Shown piece by piece: positions 55,901 through 64,000 of a stretch of 64,000 nt of DNA; position 1 is the first letter of the stretch; every line of letters starts with the position of its first letter. The notes under the pieces were generated by a model. It worked only from the letters and a program-made list of their open reading frames with translations, was not told the origin of the DNA and did no database searches. The translations under genes were made by a program, and so were the position numbers. This stretch comes from Coprinellus micaceus. Its lineage: Eukaryota; Basidiomycota; Agaricomycetes; Agaricales; Psathyrellaceae. The stretch spans positions 2,542,001 through 2,606,000 of the forward strand of contig OX596343.1 in the NCBI GenBank assembly GCA_951394405.1. Reading direction: 5' to 3'.

Positions 55901-57072
55901 CTGACCATTATTGAGGGAGATATCTTGCTATCAGTACTTTACATCTTATCTAAATGAGTGTGACATCATGATTTGCATGACATCACATCAGGTTCCCGTT
56001 CCTGGAGATCATGATGTCATTGTTTCAGGAACCAATCTAGATCCAATGACATCATAGTGCTATTTTTAGAAACTACTTCATTTAGGCAGAATGGTTGGGT
56101 GTGACAGAGTGTGACAATTCTTTTTGGATGTGTGACAGAGGTGTGACAAAGTGTGACACACATGGCCCAGCCATTTTGTATCATGGCCCAGCCCTTCAGC
56201 ATAACAGCTCAGCCATCTGATGTAATGGCTCAGCCATTTGATGCAATGGCTCAGCCATCTGATGAAATGGCCCAGCCTTTTGTCCAAATGGCTCAGCCAT
56301 TTTTGATAATGGCTGTAGATGGCTGGCCATGGCTGGAAGTGGCTGAGCTCTCACAGATATGGCTGACAATGGCTGAACAATGGCTTCTTTGGCTCAGCCA
56401 TTTGATATTTTTCCCAGCCAGCGCCAGCCTGCCGCAACCAACGGCTGAACGGGCATGGCTGGGCCTATGGCTGACCCTACTTCAAAGGGGGGCGGCTGAG
56501 CAAAATTCACCCCCTTGCAAAGGGGGTTCAGCCATGTGACTGAGGTGACATCTGAGGGCTACCATGTCTCTAGGCCTATAGGCATGTATTTGCGAGTCCC
56601 AGCTCAGTTGACGGGAACACGAGGGCAACCAGATCGGGCAACACTCAGATTCACGGGATGACGGCTGTCACCATCCCGTCGATCGCGTACATCTGCACCC
56701 TGGTGAGCACCGGCTTTCTGAAATGGTCTGGCTCCATTCCTCACACTCCACTCATCAGGTTCGCTTTTCACTTTCGTCGGCTAGCACATTCTCCCGCAGT
56801 GATACAGTGACTGATTCTCAAAGGTTCTATAACACCCTAATTTCATTTATGGAGGATGACGCAGAAGAACGACCGGTTGAAGAGCTTTTAACATGGTGGA
56901 ACCAGTAATGCGTCGCAGTTTTCAGCCTGTCCGGTCCTTCTGACTTCCCTTTAGGCAGATATTCCCCGGGGTGTCAAGCCACGGGTTGCAGTCAATCCCC
57001 GAAACATCTGCTCTTGCCAAATTGAAGGACCAAAGGCGCAAGGTCCTAGGAGAGCGAAGCAACAGAACTTAG
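53000..57072 (+). CDS. DUF6698-type protein, eight exons, one intron holding a transposon
   Basis: Exons 53000-53139, 53197-53346, 53410-53524, 53576-53769, 53833-53965, 56574-56702, 56759-56904 and 56955-57072 give 1125 bases, 374 residues, with every phase agreeing. The N-terminus is MRNDENRAISPAGTPALEDA with a basic KGKKRQRE stretch. Core blocks are YGRYFGRTVRTFCNFQALIQ, HSIFRQLLRICPLLGERL, DDVKTLKSAVIDWITP, HGRGFHHSVTGRYLCP, WEGLLRGKILVQAYRHVFAS, PSSVDGNTRATRSGNTQIHG, IPSIAYICTLVRFSLSS and LLTWWNQQIFPGV, all typical of this expanded mushroom family. The function of the family is unknown. Intron 5 runs from 53966 to 56573 because of an inserted element; without it the intron would be about 60 bases, like the others. 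Confidence 0.85.
54070..54425. repeat. Left subterminal palindrome array
   Basis: Many copies of GGCTGAGCCAT, spaced about 20-25 bases apart and often joined by ATATGTGATA or AGGGGAAA spacers. Each copy is itself palindromic around GGCT-N-AGCC. The matching right array is at about 56155-56460. Confidence 0.85.
56155..56460. repeat. Right subterminal palindrome array
   Basis: The inverted counterpart of the left array, with repeated ATGGCTCAGCCAT-type words in spacing similar to the left side, next to the right terminal repeat. Variants with GGCCCAGCC are mixed in. Confidence 0.85.
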
Positions 57073-57862
57073 AGGTTGGCGTTAGGTGCCCAGGGGCACT
57101 TACCTCGATCCTCATATCCAACAGTTCCCCGCTCAGCCGCGATTCAAGGACGCTGTAGATCATATTTTAATTTTCCGTCCCCGTTCTTCTTCCCCTGTTT
57201 CCCTTTGTGATTCCACTGGCAAATTGAACCTAATTTCCCTACGAAACGGCGTTGTGGCTGGCGGCAAGTAACGTCCCTTCAGAAGTCGAGTTCCCCGGTC
57301 AGGGGTTTCTTGATGGAAAATGGCATTCAGATGGGTCCAATAAATCCACCACACGTTGGCTTGGGCGGGCTTGAAGGTGACAACTTGAATGCAGGGTGAG
57401 AGATAACACAAGAGAATGATGCTTGCTGGCTGGAATTTACGAAACGGGCAACCGGTGACCCTCATTTCTATCTTATCTTTGGCGAAGGTGGCTTGGCCTC
57501 GTTCCCGAACTGAGCATCATAACGCGGGAGTAACGACCCAGGTCGTGCTGGACCCGGGCTGGTTCGGGCTCGATCGGCACTACCACATGATCTAGGGTGC
57601 CCAGGCCATGCCCTTTCCGACCAATGTGCTGGAGAGTTTGGGCCAAGCGGCGCTGGGGCGGGATGTGTTCGGAGTTCTCGCATCAAGCGTGGAATTCCGA
57701 GAAGGGAACTAGAGTACAAGCGGAGGTAAGAAATAGCTAATACTACATAGAACAAGGCAGACATTGGCGCAATTTAAATACAAATTCCTTATGCTGAACT
57801 GATAGAAAGTTAGGGAGAGCTGATAGTCGTGGTAAGATGAGAATGGGATGTGAAGACCGCAG
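57073..57862. other. Intergenic stretch between convergent genes
   Basis: The 3' flanks of the DUF6698-type gene (plus) and the next minus-strand gene. Open frames are short and unrecognised. Confidence 0.35.
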
Positions 57863-58472
57863 TCAGGATCGGGGCGGAGAACATGGCCCGCTTGATCGCC
57901 CGAATACACTGACTTCGTCATGATGGCGGTTGCAGCTGGGCTGGAACGATAGTTGCAGGCCCTCTACGCCGGGGTCTTCGCGATGGGAAGCCTCGCCATT
58001 CATAGCGTCGTAGTAGGGGAGCTGTGGATCCTCTAAAGCAAATGGTGAATGGTGAGCGAACGAGAGATCCAAATACGAGGCCAGGCGGCGTACCATCCTT
58101 CATTCGATTGAGAAGTGTATCGTACTCTTCTAGATTGGTCTCTTTCAGATGTTGAGCATAGAGGGAAATCTGGCCGTTTAACTTGATGTATGTTGCGATA
58201 AGGCCAAAATACTTGGCCTCTGCATTTGCAAGGGCACCGACAGTGGTGGAGAGATGGTCAAGGGCGGTTTTCGTCGCCTCTTTCGAAGGGTATGAGGAGA
58301 ACCAGATTTCGCCTTCATGTTCCGAGCAAGTGTTGCAGCTGCAGCGTCTTGGAGCCGCTGAGAAGATGGGAGGCAGTGAAACGGGTCCTGGTGACGATGG
58401 TCTGGGGGATGTAGGGGCTGACACCCTCTGAGATTCGACCTGCCGGGTGAAAGAAAAGAGTTTTCGGAGCAT
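57863..58472 (-). CDS. Hypothetical protein, two exons
   Basis: Exons 58472-58094 and 58032-57863 give 549 bases, 182 residues. The start is MLRKLFSFTRQVESQRVSAP, then a Ser/Pro-rich stretch, a Cys motif RRCSCNTCSEHEGEIWFSSY, and an alpha-helical part TKTALDHLSTTVGALANAEA followed by KYFGLIATYIKLNGQISLYA. The tail is polar. The helical part may form a coiled coil. I do not recognise the family. Confidence 0.55.
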
Positions 58473-59061
58473 CGGAGTAGATAGAAGGACGTGAAGCTTC
58501 TCTACGGTTGCGCTGGGTTGTGGGCTGACTCGGGCTCAGCAGGTGATGGTCCTGGAAAGAGTGTTGATTGGGCGCTGTGTTTGCGCGTGTTTGAGTATGT
58601 TGCTATTTGCACATATGGACACCTGCCAACCGTCATGCAAAGCCCTTGAAGTTCGGGGGAGTGAGATTCGGGTCCTGCCACAATGTTCCATGGAAATCAA
58701 TTGCGGGCCCTTCTTTCGGTGAACCAGGCTGGTTCACACAATTGAATTGGTTTACTGTCACACGATCTCGCTTAAATAAACTTGAAACCCGAGGGTGCAG
58801 AACTGTCAGAGGGAATGTTTTCTCGGGAGGCTCCCAAATTTAATCCTCCTCGAGGTCGCTTAACTCATTGTTTGAGCATGTACCTGCTGAGCCCCGCTGG
58901 TGGCCCAAATTAGACAACATGAGATCGCTAATCTGTGCACAGCCGGCCGAACAGGATCATGAGGACCGGGTGTCACAGCGGTCGATATATTGAAAAGTGT
59001 TCGAGACATTGTACCCCAGTTCACCATTCCTTCCCTTCTCCAATATCTTCCATCGGTATAA
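58473..59061. other. Divergent promoter region
   Basis: This lies between the minus-strand hypothetical gene and the plus-strand disordered-protein gene. No gene was seen. Confidence 0.4.
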
Positions 59062-60763
59062 ATGGAACATAGCAAAGACGCGCAATTGGGTCAGTTCTAC
59101 AATCAGACTCTTGACAACGGTGCTAGCAGCATAACTGACCCCCACTCAGATCAGTCTCGGGACCCCCCAGCCTACCACGACGTTCAATTCACCCCAGGAG
59201 GGATTCGTATTTCCCACTCCATGGTTGCTCGAGCCCCAGGAATTCCCTCTAGGACCTCAAACGTATCCTTCGGAGGCAGCTCACACCCCCAGCATTCCCA
59301 GCCTCGTACTTCAAGCCCCCTGGCTCATCGACTGCCAGAGTCTTCTGTGAACGTCCCCATCAGTCGGCAATCAAGCATGCCTATATCCCCGGGTTCTACT
59401 GTAGATATCTTTGGTACCGAAGACTCTGGCCATCGCATCACATCTCCTCGTACCATCGTATGTTGTTTGTTTTCCGAGTGCTCTCCTCCTCTCACTCAAC
59501 GCTTACTTTTCCAACTACCCTCAGTATCAGTCTCCCTCTATTTCGAGAAGCGAGCCCTATCTCAGGGCTTTTGAGGACCTGACCCCATACGGCGAGACTA
59601 ACAGGGGCGAGGACGAGGACGAGTATGAGGGTGAGGGTGCTGAGGGTGAGGACGACTGGGCAGCTGGGGGGGGAAATCCCGCCGCTGAGTTTGAATCTGG
59701 GGACTATGGCGTGATGGCCGAGTTAATGACACCCGTACAGGCAAGTTTCCCTTCTTGGAATTCAAACCATTGACACCTACTCATGTACTCTCCTTTCTCA
59801 GTCGGGCAGCCGCTTCCGCCCCTTAGAGTCCATCATCCGACTGCCCAAGAAAATTGCCAAGCTAGTTCGCTCTCATTCCGACGACGAAAGTACAGGGGTC
59901 AAGAAGCCTATCGCTGTCCGCAAGGCTAAAGCCAAACATCCCTTGAGGTGAGAAGGCCCTCTGGCGGGGATGTCTCAGTCGGTGGGGTGCCCCGAGCCCA
60001 ACTCTGGGCCACGCCCTGAGCCCAACCCCGAGCCACGCCCTAGCACCCAGTCTAGGTACCCTCATAGTGTGGGCTCGCTGAGTCTCCGTCCATCCACCAC
60101 TGGGCATTCGTCCCCTTCGATTGCTGTGCAGAGTAACTCGAGCATCAACGCCGGCCCTCCACTAGGTACAACGGCGATCCAAAGCAGGACGAGCTTCTCT
60201 AGCACCCCTCGCTCGACCCCTTTTGCGGGACACCCCTCAGCTACCCAGAGGATTGACCCATGCCCTGCCAATCTGTCTTCCGCACCTCGACCTGAAAAGG
60301 CACCTTACCCCACCGCCGAGGCCTCATCTTCATTGGCACATGCACGCCTTCCCCAGACTTTGGCCAACCTTCCAGCTTGGGCGGAATCCTTGGTTGATGT
60401 GGGGCCATTGCAGTCTCACTTCATCGGCACCGGACCCATTGGTCCGTCATGGGGTGGCATCTCTGAGATGTTCAATTCGCTGGATAGTGAGGTTGGCGCC
60501 GCCATCAGGGCTTCGGCGAGGCTCAGGCAGCCACTGGATGTTATCGTTAGATTTTGCCTGGATGGTCTGACGACGTTGCTTCAGCGCCACGCCCTCTGGC
60601 ATCGTGATAACGTTAGCATAGTGGGCCACTTTGGGTGTGTCAAATCTCGCCCGACTGCATCTGTTCTACTTTGCTAACTTGTCTCAGTGCACAGATCGCT
60701 TGTTGCGAATTCTGTGAGACCCTTGTGCTTGGCCTGTCGGGGCTCTCTCGTGCAGATGACTAG
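59062..60763 (+). CDS. Long disordered protein with an in-frame TGA, gene or pseudogene
   Basis: The first exon starts MEHSKDAQLGQFYNQTLDNG and is Ser/Pro-rich. Later exons contain YGETNRGEDEDEYEGEGAEG (acidic) and FRPLESIIRLPKKIAKLVRS (basic, possibly membrane- or nucleic-acid-binding). The frame meets TGA at 59949-59951 and then stays open in the same frame for about 240 codons: SQSVGCPEPNSGPRPEPNPE, then a Ser/Pro-rich stretch, then LANLPAWAESLVDVGPLQSH and GAAIRASARLRQPLDVIVRF. A last exon after 60711 could end at 60763. Either the TGA kills or splits the gene, or an intron I could not place removes it. The family is unknown. Confidence 0.45.
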
Positions 60764-61935
60764 TAATACGAGGTACTAAGGCGCACCTCTTGTGCAACTG
60801 TCCATCTTGTGACGAGCCTCGTTCTCATTGGACATGCCCTTTCCTTTCATCATATCTATTGTGTACCATCACATCGCACCTCATTCTCTCCCCAGCTTTA
60901 GGCCCCGGCTTCATACACCTCTCACTGGCATTGCTATGTTCTAAATTTCTACCTCTCATGCATTGATTGCTCGAGGGGGAGGTCGCCCTGCGCCTCATCT
61001 TTCATTTAATTCCTACGCCGCTGGTATATTTTCCAAGTCTCCCCTCCACCCCTCCCCTCGTCTCTTTTCATTGCATTCCGTTTGTCTTCTCGCTCCCTCC
61101 GTCGTCCCTCTTCAACCCCTTCTGTATGTTACCGTTCCTGCACAGTGCACATGTACCCTTTGATAGCCGGTTACATAGTTGTTTAAATCGTACTACCCCT
61201 TGTTCCCTATCTCCTGTGCGGCCTGCCCTCCTGTGAACTGTTTAGAAATGTGAACCCTCCCAACCCCCTCTCTCAGGGATGGATACTTGGGTTGCGAGCT
61301 TTGACCGCCCCTGATTGTGTTGGTGGATTCTCGTCGATCACGGGGTCGGTGTTCGGGCCAGATCTGGATGATGGCGCTTAGACTTCTCTCGAGTCCACCA
61401 TGACCACAACCACGACGGCTACAACCCTTGCCACACCACTAGGGGATGGCGACATGAAGTGAGTTCAGCGCATCACGCCCGATTGAAGCCCTAGCTGGTC
61501 TCCAGACCGCGCAGAAGAATGGCAGCATGCGAGAGAAGAAAATGACCAACCGCCGACCCTCGCTCTGCCATCTCCCTGTGTCCCTCCCTCATTGTTGTTC
61601 TTAACTCTCCTTCCTTTCACTACCCGTTTCCCCCTGGGCTCGGGTACTCCGAACGCGCAGCGTAGATTGATCCAGGGGGGCGAACACATATAGTTCTCGG
61701 CCGAGGTCGTCCAGGCTTCCATTCACAGCGTGGGTGGACTGTCCTTATTTTCCCTTCTCTAGATTCGCTCTTCTCTATTTCGAACCTCAACATCCAATTC
61801 CCTCACAGTGCGTGATATCGTCGTCTCTGCTCCCAGCAGAAAGTGCCAGGTGTCTTGGAAGTGGGGCCGCTTCTGGCTTACTCGATGGGTCCCTGTCTTT
61901 TTTTCATCGACTTGGATGATGCCCACTCACCCCTT
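60764..61935. other. Intergenic pyrimidine-rich stretch
   Basis: Long C/T-rich tracts on the plus strand typical of mushroom promoters. Coding-like words near 61800-61900 may belong to the start of the decayed kinase copy, but I could not align them. Confidence 0.35.
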
Positions 61936-62760
61936 GTACGCAGGTGGTATCTACCCCAGGATCAAGATCATCTTAGGCGAGGAGGTCGCTATTGAGCACA
62001 ATTCTTCAAGGCCAATCACCTCCAGCTCGAATACAGATCCAAAATCGACAAGACCCCACCATCGGCAGTGCTCCCCTCGTCCATTGGTTTGGATTACAAC
62101 GACATGGCTCTCGACCTCCTTGGGCCTTCCCTCGAAGGCCTCTTCAACATCTGCAACCGCAAGTTGAGCCTCAAGACAATTCTAGACTTGTCAGCTCCTA
62201 TTTTTTGCCGCTCGCCGAGCTTCCCTAACTTTAAGGTTCCCTAGATTTCTCGTATCAAATGCATTCACCCCCGCAACTTCATTCAACGCGATGTCAAACC
62301 TGTCAATTTCAGATGGGTACTGGCAAGTGTCGTACCCAGGTCAATGTCGTCGACTTCGGTCTTGCGAAGAAATTCCGTATCCTCAAGATCCATCTCTACT
62401 CTCCCCGCCACGAGAGTAAGAACCCCGGTACCGCCCGCTACACTTACACCCACTTAGACATTGACCCTGCTGTGGTGTTCCTGAGTCTCTCGCCTATGTT
62501 CTCTTTGGCTCATGCCCTCATGTACTTTCTTCCCAGCACCCTTCCCTGGCAGGGTCTCAAGGCTGCCACCAAGAAGCGGAAGTATGACCCCACCACGGAG
62601 AAGAAGTGACCACCCCCCACCGACCTCCTCTTCTGCGTCTTCCTCGACTGCCTTCGTGCTCTGTAGTACGGCGGTGCTACTCCTACCCCCGCAAGCTCTT
62701 TGGTGACCTCTAAGTTCGTGAGAGCTGTCAGGACGGCTACATCTTCAACTCAACAAGGCT
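61936..62760 (+). pseudogene. Decayed casein kinase I (CK1) copy
   Basis: Blocks in the order of CK1: [18 protein letters not shown] (Gly loop and Val-Ala-Ile region; the catalytic Lys reads Glu), [61 protein letters not shown] (HRD changed to QRD), QVNVVDFGLAKKFR, NPGTARYTYTHLD, LMYFLPSTLPWQGLKAATKK, then a stop and PPTDLLF..SYPRKLFGDL, another stop, and VRESCQDGYIF. These lie in different frames with stops, so no kinase can be made. CK1 itself is an essential housekeeping Ser/Thr kinase, and the intact parent is not in this window. Confidence 0.85.
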
Positions 62761-64000
62761 TTCTAAACCCACGTGTTATGTGCGCAATGGGCCCAATCTA
62801 TCCCCTTACCCGACCTGGCACGAATGCCATTCTTCAATCTTCTCTTTTTCTTCGCAGACGGACTCTTTTTCTTTTACACCTAGCCCCTAGCCTTGTCCCT
62901 TCAAGGGACGAGATCGAGGTCGCGGTGCCTTTTCCCTCGCCTGACGATTATTCCCCCAACCCGCCGCTTTCTCGGGCGCCCTCCTTATTATTCTCCAACA
63001 CCGCATATCTGCTGAATGACCATTCGTATCGTCCGTCCCCACCATCACCTCGTCCGTCGTTTGCACACGACCCCTTCCAAGTTCCGCATTCTTATGTACA
63101 CTGACTCGTTCTTCCTTTTCTTCTTTCCCTCACTTCGTTTTACTCGATACACCTTTCGACACAAACTTCACTTCAATCTCGCCGACGGGTTCTCGGCTCA
63201 CATCATGCCCCCTTGTCCCACCATGGCTCATCATCATATCGAATGGTATTCTATCGATCTGTGCATTCTGTCGTCGCCCCACCTTTGACTCATCATCATA
63301 TCGACCGTGATTCTACGTAATCCTATCTACATGTGCATTCTGTTGACGTTGTTGCCCACCTGTTCTCCACCTTGTCCTGGACTCCTTTCTTTTGTATGCA
63401 CGTCTAGGGAGATGGCGAGAGAGAGGGAAGAGGGTGGTGGGAGAACTTACAGGGAGGAGGGGGATGTCGCATTGTAGGAGCTCATTGGGGGGGATTGTAG
63501 GAGTATGTCCGAGTTCGGGGGTAAGTTGCTGTGGTATGTAACATAGAGAAGTATAAATTGTTTGATTGAGGCGGATACAAGTGCAACGAGTGGAATACTT
63601 GTGAAGCTCGAAGACTTGAAGCCGAGTTCATCAGAGCCAAGGGTGTTACCAAACAAGTGCACGCGCCAAGCCTCCGCATCTCCGAGACCACAACACTGCA
63701 ATCACGAGTTGCTCATCCGAACGAATCGTCCTTCCCTGTTCCTCTCTTTCTATTGTGGCCTTCGGATCTAAGAAAGAAGAAACGAGTGGGCTGAGCCCAC
63801 GCTACAACAAGTGGTCCAAGAGGCGCATGTTCAACGATACACCTGTCAGTCCAAGGAATTACAGGGGTCGCTTACGAGGATCGTGAGTCTACCATATGCT
63901 GGAGAGGCATTTGGGACACAGGAGGTAACAGTGCCGTTCCAGGACAAAGATGTGAGTATTCTTGCAAGAATATGAAAGGGGACGGGCGATTTATATTGAT
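62761..64000. other. Right edge of the window, no supported gene
   Basis: A possible first exon on the minus strand (MSSYNATSPSSL, 63485 to about 63449, donor GTAAGT) is followed by an AG at about 63411, but the second exon found this way is short and unrecognised. The last 200 bases look mildly coding on the plus strand without a family. Confidence 0.3.

Larger units (their letters stand above)
54008..56547. mobile_element. 2.54 kb non-autonomous element with ATGGCTGAGCCAT arrays
   Basis: The terminal inverted repeats start CACCTCAGTCACATGGCTGA and stay nearly identical for about 90 bases (54008-54100 against 56455-56547). A perfect 7-base duplication ACATCTG flanks it (54001-54007 and 56548-56554). 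Inside each end are dense arrays of the palindrome ATGGCTGAGCCAT and variants, then TGTGACA repeats, then a clearly AT-rich centre. The longest inner frame (160 codons, 54852-55334, minus) resembles nothing known to me. No transposase was seen, so it must be mobilised in trans. The superfamily is uncertain. Confidence 0.9.

Overview
This is nuclear DNA from a filamentous basidiomycete, most likely an agaricomycete mushroom. The evidence is many short introns of about 50-70 bases with GT..AG ends, expanded families of MYND zinc-finger, F-box and DUF6698-type proteins, a Plavaka-type DNA transposon, and a compact gene layout at roughly 50% GC. All gene models were built by hand from reading frames and splice signals. 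Most multi-exon models close with the right phase at every junction and an exact number of codons. I did no database search, so family names rest on motif recognition.

Layout. 0.2-6.8 kb: a PEX13-like peroxisomal import gene, an intact F-box gene, and an F-box paralogue broken by a 1 kb inverted-repeat transposon and a G-run frameshift. 7.2-8.7 kb: a hAT-like element containing the 3' end of a LINE, then a tRNA-Phe. 9-41 kb: a cluster of MYND-finger paralogues (four to five intact on the minus strand, two broken on the plus strand) mixed with a WrbA-type quinone reductase gene and its broken copy, a small secreted protein gene and a seven-helix membrane protein gene. One plus-strand MYND gene is split by an 8.1 kb Plavaka-type transposon (20825-28971). 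That transposon carries a divergently transcribed DUF6698-like passenger gene and has itself been entered by a smaller inverted-repeat element.

41.7-43.1 kb: a gene for a soluble phosphatidylserine-decarboxylase-like enzyme related to the PsiD type. 44.3-50.8 kb: a gene-poor graveyard with a decayed MYND copy and a sugar-transporter pseudogene that contains a fragment of polyubiquitin. 51-57 kb: two small genes of unknown function and a stand-alone DUF6698-type gene, one intron of which is swollen by a 2.54 kb palindrome-rich non-autonomous transposon. 57.8-64 kb: two genes of unknown function and a decayed casein kinase I copy.

The main theme is mobile-DNA traffic through fast-evolving gene families. 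Three insertions have exact or near-exact target duplications (GGAGCGGC, TA, ACATCTG). The same DUF6698-like family occurs both as transposon cargo and as a host-type gene in this window. I saw no CRISPR, operons, rRNA or viral genes.
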